DNA of 13,137 bases from Candidatus Bathyarchaeota archaeon (GCA_030671315.1 DAOUZW010000016.1:1-13137); one strand, 5' to 3'. Counted from the stretch's first letter, positions 7,992 to 13,137 are shown. Notes: a model not told the origin generated them from the sequence alone. Numbers and translations: made by a program.

Positions 7992-8043
7992 CGGAATTTA
8001 ATCTCATGAAATAGTCCTTCACTCAGGAGAATTAACGACGTCA

Positions 8044-8598
8044 ATGAACTTAGTAATAACAGTGGGTGGACTGCACGGGACAGGAAAATCAACTTACGCC
8101 AAATTATTAGCTGAAGACTTGGAATTAAGACACATCTCTGCAGGAGAACTCTTTAGAGCAGTTGCTAAAGAAAAAAAAATGACCCTAGATGAGATGAATA
8201 AAATAACTGATAATAATCCGGAAATAGATAACACGATTGATCAAAGAATAAAACAGGAAGCAAATAAAGGAAATATCATACTCGATGGGCAATTAACTGC
8301 CTGGATGGCAGGAGACAAAACAGTTCTCAAGATACTCTTGATAGCCCCTAAAGAAGTACGATTAAAAAGAATAGCGCAGAGAGATTGTATAAGTTTAGAG
8401 GAAGCTGAAAAGGGAACCCTTTATAGAGAACAAATCGAGAAAGAACGATATAAAAGATATTACGGAATAGATGTCTCAGATCCATCAATATATGATTTAA
8501 TTGTAGACACCAATCTATACCCCTTCGAGGAAATGAAAAAAATCATTAAAAAGATCGTAGGAGACTACGTCAAAGAAATCACAAAGAGGAAGAAATGA
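8044..8598 (+). CDS. cmk: Cytidylate kinase (archaeal)
   Basis: Cytidylate kinase, which phosphorylates CMP (and dCMP) with ATP. The 184-residue product has the P-loop G-L-H-G-T-G-K-S-T (residues 9-17), then the archaeal Cmk signature H-I-S-A-G-E-L-F-R, the I-D-x2-I-D-Q-R block, and I-I-L-D-G-Q-L-T-A-W-M in the nucleotide-binding region. A lid region R-I-A-Q-R-D and Y-Y-G-I-D-V-S-D-P-S-I-Y-D-L-I-V-D-T complete the family pattern. AGGAGA lies about 12 bases upstream of the ATG. The 52-base gap before it is where many archaea carry L34e; none is present. The stop directly abuts the L14e start. Confidence 0.94.
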   Translation: MNLVITVGGLHGTGKSTYAKLLAEDLELRHISAGELFRAVAKEKKMTLDEMNKITDNNPEIDNTIDQRIKQEANKGNIILDGQLTAWMAGDKTVLKILLIAPKEVRLKRIAQRDCISLEEAEKGTLYREQIEKERYKRYYGIDVSDPSIYDLIVDTNLYPFEEMKKIIKKIVGDYVKEITKRKK

Positions 8599-8886
8599 AT
8601 GTCATCAATAGAAATTGGCTCTCTCTATATCAAAACAACTGGTAGAGAAAAAGGAAAACGTTGTATCATAGTTGATTTGATGGATAAAAACTTCGTACTC
8701 GTCACAGGTCCACCACAAATTACAGGAGTAAAAAGAAGAAGAGTAAACCTAAAACATCTAAGTCCAACTGAAGAGAAAATTGACGTCAAGAAAGGAGCAA
8801 CCGATAAAGAGATAGAACAGATTCTAACAAAAGGCAAATCTGCACCAAAAAAAGTCCCGACTGAGAAGAAACGAAAGAGCTCCTAA
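8599..8886 (+). CDS. rpl14e: Ribosomal protein L14e
   Basis: Large-subunit protein L14e, an archaeal/eukaryotic family with a KOW-type RNA-binding fold. The 95-residue product contains I-E-I-G-S-L-Y-I-K-T-T-G-R-E-K-G-K-R-C at the N-terminus. The diagnostic D-L-M-D-K-N-F-V-L-V-T-G-P-P and G-V-K-R-R-R-V-N-L-K-H-L follow. The last 20 residues are a basic, Lys-rich tail. It abuts cmk without a spacer and lies just upstream of cbf5, the usual archaeal order. The following 65 bases hold a run of five T (8891-8895) and a weak 6-bp inverted repeat (8896-8901/8911-8916), possibly a partial transcription stop. Confidence 0.94.
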   Translation: MSSIEIGSLYIKTTGREKGKRCIIVDLMDKNFVLVTGPPQITGVKRRRVNLKHLSPTEEKIDVKKGATDKEIEQILTKGKSAPKKVPTEKKRKSS

Positions 8887-8951
8887 AGACTTTTTGATAT
8901 TAAAAAACTCAATATCTCATCGCTAATTCTTCCTAGCAAGAGGTGAATTTA

Positions 8952-9990
8952 ATGAAAGATCAGAACCCATTTTGGAAAGTTAGTAGAGACCTGAAAATAA
9001 TTGCTGAAGTTGATACCGATACCAAATTTGGAAAGAATCCTGAAGAACGGACAATCAACGAACACATTAGATTTGGGATGATTAACCTTAACAAACCACC
9101 CAATCCATCTAGTCATGAAGTTGCATCATGGGTAAAGAAAATTCTTGGAGTATCACATGTCGGTCATGGCGGCACCCTAGAGGCTAAGAAGCCGGGGAAA
9201 TCCCATGGTAACCGGTGTACTCCCAATAGCGATAGAGGATGCGACAAAAGCTCTTCAGACATTCCTCTATTCAGGAAAGGAATACATCTGCCTAATGCAA
9301 CTTCATAGTGATATTCCAGAGGATGAGGTAAAAGCAAAACTCAATGAATTCGTAGGCGAGATCTATCAGAAACCCCCTATCAGAGCTTCGGTTAAAAGAG
9401 AACTTCGAAAGAGAGTTATTTACGACATAAAATTGCTGGAGATCGATGATCGAAGAGTTCTTTTTAGAGTATCTTGTCAGGCAGGAACCTACATCAGAAA
9501 ATTATGTTCAGACGTAGGTGACGCTCTGGGGAGTGGAGCTCACATGAGAGAATTAAGAAGAGCCAGAGCAGGGATCTTCACAGAAGAAGAGAATCACTAT
9601 ACAATAAACGAACTTCAAGAAGCCAATAGAATCTATAAGGAGGAAGATAGCGAAGAACAACTAAGGACTATCATACAACCTGTTGAAGAAGCTTTCAAAT
9701 GTATCCCAAAGATCTATATTCGAGACTCCGCCGTTGACGCAATATGTCATGGAGCATTACTGGCTGTTCCTGGAATATCCAAAATCGAGACTGGTATAGA
9801 ACCTGGAAATCCAGTAGCGATATTCACTTTAAAAGGAGAAGTCATAGCACTCGCTGAATCCAAACTCTCAACTGATACTATCCTCGATGTTGAGAAAGGT
9901 ATAGCGGCTAAAATAAAAAGAGTCATAATGAAAACTGGAACATATCCTAGAGAATGGAAAAGCAAACAATCGAGCTACCAAAAAAAATAG
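8952..9990 (+). CDS. cbf5: tRNA/rRNA pseudouridine synthase Cbf5, split by a 19-nt intron (join 8952-9180, 9200-9990)
   Basis: Cbf5 (dyskerin/TruB family), catalytic subunit of H/ACA guide RNPs; it makes pseudouridine in rRNA and at tRNA position 55. Read straight through, the gene is broken: the first frame ends at 9308 and the rest continues in another frame. Removing 9181-9199 gives one frame of 339 codons and restores the catalytic motif G-H-G-G-T-L-D-P-M-V-T-G-V-L-P, with Asp77 as catalytic residue. Further TruB motifs follow: R-A-S-V-K-R-E near residue 141 and A-G-T-Y-I-R-K-L-C-S-D-V-G at about 171-183. A PUA domain lies at about 250-325. The ATG at 8952 is preceded by GAGGTGA; a GTG at 8943 would add three residues. 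The function call is firm; the splice is strongly inferred. Confidence 0.93.
9181..9199 (+). other. Pre-mRNA intron in cbf5 with bulge-helix-bulge splice motif
   Basis: Nineteen bases interrupt the catalytic Asp codon after its first base. Seen directly: exon bases 9175-9178 (CCCU) pair with intron bases 9194-9197 (GGGG, one G-U). The 5' bulge is AGA (9179-9181) and the 3' bulge is AAA (9198-9200). Inside, GGCU (9182-9185) pairs with AGCC (9190-9193) around an AAGA loop. Cutting after the second base of each bulge removes exactly 9181-9199 and restores the frame and the L-D-P motif. The outer helix is weak: A9174-U9201, a C-C mismatch, then G9172-C9203 and G9171-C9204. This is the archaeal tRNA splicing endonuclease substrate shape. 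A cut one base later gives the same product but pairs worse. Introns in cbf5 are known from crenarchaea. Confidence 0.88.
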
Positions 9991-10035
9991 GCTACGTCAA
10001 ATTAGAATGCGATCTTTCCAAGGGATAATAACAGC

Positions 10036-10041
10036 TTTAAA
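10036..10041 (+). promoter_or_regulatory. TATA box of the tRNA gene
   Basis: TTTAAA stands about 30 bases before the first base of the tRNA, the spacing expected for an archaeal TATA box. The tRNA therefore probably has its own promoter in the 79-base gap after cbf5 (9991-10069). No oligo-T terminator is seen in that gap. Confidence 0.5.
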
Positions 10042-10069
10042 CCAAAATAATAAATCAAGATCGATTTTT

Positions 10070-10187
10070 GCCGGGATTCCCGAGCCTGGTACGGGGCAGT
10101 TTCGTGAAGAAGCCCATGCCTGGAAAAGGGCTTGAAAGCCTGTGGTCCTTACGGGCCTCGTGGGTTCAAATCCCACTCCCGGCGCCA
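10070..10187 (+). tRNA. tRNA-Ser (anticodon probably UGA) with an intron of about 29 nt; CCA encoded
   Basis: Acceptor strands GCCGGGA (10070-10076) and TCCCGGC (10177-10183) pair fully. G10184 is the discriminator, and CCA is encoded at 10185-10187. The D stem is CCCG/CGGG (10079-10082/10092-10095). The T arm is GTGGG-TTCAAAT-CCCAC (10160-10176). A long variable arm (10144-10157, 5-bp stem with TTAC loop) marks a type II tRNA, and the G discriminator favours Ser. The anticodon loop reads CTTGAAA (10131-10137), giving UGA. Between D arm and anticodon there are about 29 surplus bases, so an intron lies in the 5' anticodon stem. Assigning exon 1 as ending at G10099 and exon 2 as starting at G10129 gives C27-G43, A28-U42, G29-C41 and G30-C40, but leaves a G-G mismatch at 31-39. 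The exact splice sites are therefore unsure. Confidence 0.75.
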
Positions 10188-10323
10188 AGATTCGATTAAA
10201 ATCAGAAGATGCAAACTTTAATCAAACTCACGAGATTAAAAGAGACACAAGTTAATCGATTTAAAATCAAATATATTCGATTTTAATAGGAATAAACTGA
10301 GCACATAAGATAGGCCATCCAAT
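10188..10323 (+). promoter_or_regulatory. AT-rich intergenic region with candidate TATA boxes for the radical SAM gene
   Basis: This 136-base gap between the tRNA and the radical SAM gene contains several AT-rich promoter-like stretches: TTTAAAAT near 10260, AAATATAT near 10269 and TTTTAATA near 10281. The last is the best placed to give a short leader before the ATG at 10324. Related words (TCGATTAAAATCA near 10192, ATCGATTTAAAATCA near 10255, ATTCGATTTTAAT near 10276) recur in both orientations and include the palindrome AATCGATT. They may be regulator sites or simply AT-rich drift. No convincing Shine-Dalgarno site precedes the start codon. Confidence 0.35.
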
Positions 10324-11313
10324 ATGTCTAACAATATTCATAACATCCTTCAAAGTACTTTAAAAGGGAATGAGATATCTAGGAAAGAATGTTTCGAGCT
10401 TATGGAGATTCATGAATTTTCCCCAGAGATGTACGAATTATTTTTCACAGCCAATAAATTAACAAGAGAAAGATCAAATGGCGCAGGCCAAATTCACGCT
10501 CAAATAGGCCTCGATTATACGGCATGTCCAAGAAAATGTGGCTTCTGTATCTTCGGCGGAATACCTAACGAAAAGATTGAACTCAGTAAAGAGGAAATTC
10601 TAACCAGAGCAAAAAATTTCGAAAGAGCTGGAGCTGATACGTTATATCTTATGACGACGGCCAGTTTTGACTTTAGTAATTTCATAAATTTGGGAAAAGA
10701 GGTAAAAAAATCCTTATCCCCAAAAATAACGCTTGTCGCCAATATAGATGATTTTGGATCGACTGAAGCTCAAGAACTTCAAGATGTTGGTTTCACAGCA
10801 ATATATCACGCCGTAAGATTAAGAGAAGGTTACGATACCAAGATCGATCCAAAGACCAGAATATCGACCATCGAAAATGCAAAGAAAGTTGGTCTAAAAG
10901 TATATTTCTGTGTTGAGCCAATCGGTCCAGAACATAATGCAGATGAAATAATCGATCTCATGTTTTTAGGTAAAAAACTTGGCGTCGAATTTAGTGGTGC
11001 CATGAGGCGAACTTCAGCTCCGACCACCAGGCTACATGACCAAGGCGAGATAAACTTGGTACAACTTGCAAAGATAGTAGCAATAACAAGGATCGTTATG
11101 TTAAATTCTGTCATATGGAATTGTACACATGAACCTAACCTTCCATCACTTCTTGCCGGAGCTAACCTCATCTGGGCAGAGACAGGACCTAACCCAAGAG
11201 ATAAATGCCATGATACCTCTAGCTCTGAAGGACAAGGACTATCGGTAGACCAATGCAGAAAACTGCTCAAAGAAGCCGGACTAAAAGAAACACCTCAAAA
11301 ATCTGCATCATAA
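10324..11313 (+). CDS. Radical SAM enzyme, biotin-synthase-like group, function unknown
   Basis: A 329-residue radical SAM protein. Residues 68, 72 and 75 form the C-x3-C-x2-C motif (A-C-P-R-K-C-G-F-C) that binds the 4Fe-4S cluster and S-adenosylmethionine. The body has an alpha/beta-barrel pattern, with a G-A-D-T-L-Y-L-M-T strand after the cluster motif and F-C-V-E-P-I-G-P-E-H later. The C-terminal part (M-R-R-T-S-A-P, then a stretch near A-G-A-N-L-I-W-A-E-T-G-P-N-P-R-D) resembles the BATS region of the BioB/HydE/PylB group. The extra cysteines of true biotin synthase are not placed where I would expect, and no biotin or hydrogenase genes are adjacent, so I do not assign a substrate. It is a single gene with its own probable promoter. 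Confidence 0.75.
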   Translation: MSNNIHNILQSTLKGNEISRKECFELMEIHEFSPEMYELFFTANKLTRERSNGAGQIHAQIGLDYTACPRKCGFCIFGGIPNEKIELSKEEILTRAKNFERAGADTLYLMTTASFDFSNFINLGKEVKKSLSPKITLVANIDDFGSTEAQELQDVGFTAIYHAVRLREGYDTKIDPKTRISTIENAKKVGLKVYFCVEPIGPEHNADEIIDLMFLGKKLGVEFSGAMRRTSAPTTRLHDQGEINLVQLAKIVAITRIVMLNSVIWNCTHEPNLPSLLAGANLIWAETGPNPRDKCHDTSSSEGQGLSVDQCRKLLKEAGLKETPQKSAS

Positions 11314-11378
11314 CAAATAAAAGGAAACTTACCAATTCTCAGAATAAGAAATAACCTCTTACTAATTGGTTGTTAAGG
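11314..11378. repeat. Short gap with 7-bp inverted repeat
   Basis: The 65-base gap before the next gene contains ACCAATT (11331-11337) and its exact reverse complement AATTGGT (11364-11370), separated by 26 bases. The second arm ends nine bases before the preferred ATG. It could be an operator or a long-loop hairpin, but a 7-bp match in AT-rich DNA may also be chance. Confidence 0.3.
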
Positions 11379-11918
11379 ATGTTCACGTCTAAAAAATGGA
11401 TGGCGCTGGGGGCTATCATTCTAATACTGATAGTTGTTAGTGCGATCTATTCAGGAAACAAAACGGAAATTCCTCCTGAAATTTCACCAACTACATCAAC
11501 CTCAACAACTTCCACTACAACAAGCATTCCAACTTCAACACCTACAAACACTCTGAGTGATAGTGAAATGATTGACCAATTGATTTATGAATATCACGAA
11601 TTAGCGAAATCGGAATCACTGGATCCATTAGTAAAACTATTTGTTGATGATGCCACATTGACAGTTACACACTTGAAAACATATGGTTTTTCAGGAAAAA
11701 ACCAAATTCGTAACTATTATGGCTCAATGTTCGAAGCAGTAGAAGGACCAACAGAACTGGAACTAGTTGATACTTCTATCTCGATTGATGGGGATGAGGC
11801 AAAGGTCAAATGTAAGGTTGCTACCGATGAGCGATTCGCGACCGAGAATTTTGAACTGGTTAAGGTAGGAGATGTGTGGAAGATCTCCAGTCTCAACATG
11901 GTCTTGATGCAATATTAA
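11379..11918 (+). CDS. Membrane-anchored protein with Thr/Ser-rich stalk and NTF2/SnoaL-like domain
   Basis: A 179-residue protein probably exposed outside the cell. Residues 2-7 are short and basic. Residues about 8-24 form one strongly hydrophobic helix with no cleavage-type cysteine. Residues about 35-58 are almost entirely Thr, Ser and Pro, as in glycosylated stalks of archaeal surface proteins. The remainder (about 60-179) is a compact alpha/beta domain starting with a helix (M-I-D-Q-L-I-Y-E-Y-H-E-L-A-K), then L-V-K-L-F-V-D-D-A-T and S-G-K-N-Q-I-R-N-Y-Y, and ending V-G-D-V-W-K-I-S-S-L-N. This pattern is typical of SnoaL/DUF4440-type NTF2-like folds. The fold call is by pattern, and no ligand can be assigned. 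The start could also be TTG 11370; ATG 11379 gives the better N-terminus. Confidence 0.7.
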   Translation: MFTSKKWMALGAIILILIVVSAIYSGNKTEIPPEISPTTSTSTTSTTTSIPTSTPTNTLSDSEMIDQLIYEYHELAKSESLDPLVKLFVDDATLTVTHLKTYGFSGKNQIRNYYGSMFEAVEGPTELELVDTSISIDGDEAKVKCKVATDERFATENFELVKVGDVWKISSLNMVLMQY

Positions 11919-11939
11919 CACGTTGGGTGCAAGCGAACA

Positions 11940-11957
11940 TGAGCTAGATCTAGCTCA
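11940..11957. repeat. 18-bp perfect palindrome TGAGCTAGATCTAGCTCA
   Basis: A perfect dyad of nine bases per arm, 21 bases after the stop of the stalked membrane protein. It has no loop and is not followed by a T run, so it looks more like a protein-binding site than a terminator hairpin. The rest of the 203-base gap (11919-12121) shows no coding frame. It lies between the end of a plus-strand gene and the end of a minus-strand gene, so an operator role for either is not obvious. Confidence 0.5.
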
Positions 11958-12121
11958 CTGATTAAGATGAGAAGCGAAGGTTAACTTTTCTATAATGATG
12001 ATATAATTGCTTATACGCCGCCAAGAAAGATTAGGGTTTATAATTGTCTTCGGCTGGAAATTTTCCATCTATTAAATGATGTAGTTTTCGCGATTACCGC
12101 ATATGTGCTATATTATCTGTT

Positions 12122-12793
12122 TTAGATGAACTCTGGAATCGGTTTCATGTTTTCTATTGCTTTAAGCCCCAAATTGATTGATTTGATATTGCTTGACTTA
12201 ACCTCTAATATGCAGTATCCCGAAAAGTCTGGCTTGATAAAACATAAGAAAAATTTTGCGTCGAAGAAATCTAAAAATGTTTGCAGACTCTCTCTTCTTT
12301 TCTCCGTGAAAACTTTGAATGGCGACATGACAAATTCTATAATGCATTTTTTATTATTCTTTTTAGCGAGGGCTTGGAATGTTGAGAAGTTTCTAAGTGG
12401 AATTTTCTCAAAATTCTTTTCTGGGAATTTTATGTTAAGAAACTCTTCTTCTCTGAGGATTTCTAAAAGTATGTTCCGGTATTGTTTTATTGGTTCTACA
12501 TTGTCTTTACGGTTGTTTGAACTTGTTTTCAACCTATTCGCTTTTGTAAGTGAGGGTGAAGTTCGACCAAACCTTCCAATGAGACGGCCAAGACGGCTTT
12601 TCTTTTTTTGGGGACGATACCATGTTGCTGAGATTTTAGCTAGGTAAGATTTGCGGTTTCGGTAGGAGCCTTTGCTCTTTTTACTGGACCCCTTTTTCCT
12701 CTGGAGATAGTAGTTTCTCCAATAATCTTTATGTTTCCCGTAATATTGTTTCATATATTTCCTATAGTATTCTTTCTCTTGGTTCGTGGACAT
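12122..12793 (-). CDS. Hypothetical protein, Tyr/Lys/Arg-rich N-terminus
   Basis: I do not recognise this 223-residue protein. Residues about 8-33 are packed with Tyr, Lys, Arg, His and Trp (Y-Y-R-K-Y-M-K-Q-Y-Y-G-K-H-K-D-Y-W-R-N-Y-Y). This resembles the basic, tyrosine-spaced leader segments of some phage and homing-endonuclease-type DNA-binding proteins. A basic, Ser/Arg-rich, probably disordered linker follows to about residue 95. The C-terminal 120 residues look folded: N-K-K-C-I-I-E-F-V-M-S-P-F-K-V-F-T and then F-F-L-C-F-I-K-P-D-F-S-G-Y-C-I-L-E-V-K, with alternating strands and a helix between. The E-V-K ending recalls a nuclease strand, but the motif is incomplete. A TATA-like box lies about 23 bases upstream of the ATG. 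The strand choice over an overlapping plus-strand frame rests on this composition and promoter. Confidence 0.6.
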   Translation of the reverse strand: MSTNQEKEYYRKYMKQYYGKHKDYWRNYYLQRKKGSSKKSKGSYRNRKSYLAKISATWYRPQKKKSRLGRLIGRFGRTSPSLTKANRLKTSSNNRKDNVEPIKQYRNILLEILREEEFLNIKFPEKNFEKIPLRNFSTFQALAKKNNKKCIIEFVMSPFKVFTEKRRESLQTFLDFFDAKFFLCFIKPDFSGYCILEVKSSNIKSINLGLKAIENMKPIPEFI

Positions 12794-12812
12794 TGCAGGG
12801 ACCCATATGTAG

Positions 12813-12820
12813 TTATATAA
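12813..12820 (-). promoter_or_regulatory. TATA box for the minus-strand hypothetical gene
   Basis: TTATATAA is centred about 23-24 bases before the ATG at 12793 on the minus strand. An archaeal transcript starting about 25 bases from the box would begin at or next to the start codon, implying a leaderless message. The word is palindromic, so orientation is taken from the gene position. Confidence 0.5.
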
Positions 12821-12833
12821 ATTACAATGTAAT
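12821..12833. promoter_or_regulatory. Inverted repeat ATTAC-AAT-GTAAT between divergent TATA boxes
   Basis: Five-base arms around a three-base centre lie directly beside the minus-strand TATA box and 11 bases from the plus-strand one. This is the position of an operator that could block either promoter. The arms are short, so it may be chance. Confidence 0.35.
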
Positions 12834-12844
12834 ATTTTTGGTTA

Positions 12845-12853
12845 TTTATAAAT
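12845..12853 (+). promoter_or_regulatory. TATA box for the plus-strand secreted protein gene
   Basis: TTTATAAAT lies 37 bases before the ATG at 12891 and would give a leader of about 15 bases. A second candidate, CTTAAATA (12873-12880), is too close to the start codon for a normal promoter. Confidence 0.5.
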
Positions 12854-12890
12854 ATCGAAGTCTACTACATCTCTTAAATAGTACTTCCGT

Positions 12891-13137
12891 ATGAACGAGC
12901 TTTCAAGTCGCGCTTATGCGGCTAAAAGAAATGGGAGAAAATGGAAATTGAATAAACGAATACTAGCGACGCTCTGCGTAACTATATTCGTACTATCTGC
13001 GATAGCTACTGTAAATCAAGTGTCAGCCCACTATACGTTGGGAGCACAGCTACCAGGAAATCTTGGAGAGACAAATGCCGGAGGTCTACCTGTACAACCT
13101 ACAAGTGGAGCCGGTAATGGTCTACCGCGATATCATG
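12891..13137 (+). CDS. Secreted or membrane-anchored protein, 3'-truncated by window edge
   Basis: The first 82 codons of an open frame that runs off the window. The N-terminus is basic (residues 1-23 with several Arg and Lys). A hydrophobic helix at about 24-41 follows (I-L-A-T-L-C-V-T-I-F-V-L-S-A-I-A), then V-S-A-H, a plausible signal-peptide cleavage site near residue 47. The visible mature part, H-Y-T-L-G-A-Q-L-P-G-N and onwards, is rich in Gly, Pro, Asn and Thr and has no cysteine. I do not recognise the family and the functional domain is probably beyond the window. The gene diverges from the minus-strand hypothetical gene across a 97-base promoter region. Confidence 0.7.
   Translation, partial: MNELSSRAYAAKRNGRKWKLNKRILATLCVTIFVLSAIATVNQVSAHYTLGAQLPGNLGETNAGGLPVQPTSGAGNGLPRYH

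Noticed and set aside
8891..8916. T run and 6-bp inverted repeat after L14e as a terminator
   Set aside because: The T run precedes the repeat rather than follows it, the stem is AT-rich with a nine-base loop, and cbf5 continues in the same direction with its own ribosome site.
8952..9990. cbf5 as a frameshifted pseudogene or sequencing error
   Set aside because: The disruption is a 19-base insertion whose exact removal restores the catalytic motif, and it folds as a bulge-helix-bulge with the right cut sites. Both exons keep all family motifs. Random error or decay would not produce this.
9205..9990. A separate short Cbf5-like gene starting at ATG 9205
   Set aside because: The ATG is an internal codon of exon 2 just after the catalytic motif; a protein starting there would lack the catalytic Asp, and there is no ribosome site suited to it.
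11995..12001. C-box-like ATGATGA suggesting a C/D guide RNA
   Set aside because: No CTGA D box follows within a plausible distance and there is no terminal stem, so a C/D sRNA is not supported.
12126..12647. Plus-strand frame of 173 codons overlapping the minus-strand hypothetical gene
   Set aside because: Its product is a mix of hydrophobic and Phe/Ser-rich sequence typical of the antisense of a Lys/Glu-rich gene, with no promoter or ribosome site, while the minus-strand frame has a TATA box and a sensible basic N-terminus.
1..13137. CRISPR array, insertion sequence or rRNA gene
   Set aside because: Reading through the window I saw no regularly spaced repeats, transposase motifs, terminal inverted repeats with target duplications, or rRNA-like sequence.

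Overview
The window is archaeal. It opens with a long run of ribosomal-protein genes in the order S4e, L5, S14, S8, L6, L32e, L19e, L18, S5, L30, L15. These are followed by secY, an archaeal-type adenylate kinase, an EMC3/DUF106 membrane protein, cytidylate kinase, L14e and cbf5. This is the archaeal 'spc' operon with its usual downstream extension; S4e, L32e, L19e, L14e and Cbf5 occur only in archaea and eukaryotes. The DNA is AT-rich. Several genes start with TTG, short overlaps (ATGA, TTGA) couple neighbours, and GGAGG/GGTGA-type Shine-Dalgarno sites are common. There is no L34e gene in the gap between the EMC3-like gene and cmk, where many archaea carry it. An intron in cbf5 is a trait described mainly in Crenarchaeota, so I favour a TACK-type lineage (for example Bathyarchaeota-like), but this is inference from gene content only.

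Region 1 (1-8886) is one dense, co-directional block, with most gaps under 20 bases. It makes most of a set of large- and small-subunit proteins, the SecY translocon channel, a YidC/Oxa1-superfamily insertase relative and two nucleotide kinases. The arrangement ties ribosome production to membrane protein targeting and to ATP/CTP supply.

Region 2 (8952-10187) holds the most striking feature. The cbf5 gene (tRNA/rRNA pseudouridine synthase, H/ACA RNP catalytic subunit) is interrupted by a 19-nucleotide insertion that shifts the frame and destroys the catalytic Asp codon. Removing 9181-9199 restores the catalytic motif (G-T-L-D-P-M-V-T-G) and one 339-codon frame. The RNA around it folds into a bulge-helix-bulge: central helix CCCU/GGGG, 3-nt bulges AGA and AAA, inner hairpin GGCU-AAGA-AGCC. 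This is the substrate of the archaeal tRNA splicing endonuclease, so I read it as a very small pre-mRNA intron rather than a frameshift. Just downstream is a tRNA-Ser gene (anticodon most likely UGA, CCA encoded) that also carries about 29 extra nucleotides in its anticodon arm.

Region 3 (10188-13137) is accessory and less dense. It has an orphan radical-SAM enzyme of the biotin-synthase-like group, a membrane-anchored protein with a Thr/Ser-rich stalk and a probable NTF2/SnoaL-like domain, and a 203-base gap with an 18-bp perfect palindrome. Next come an unrecognised Tyr/Lys/Arg-rich protein on the minus strand and, diverging from it, the start of a secreted or membrane-anchored protein cut by the window edge. 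The divergent intergenic space has two TATA-like boxes and a small inverted repeat between them.
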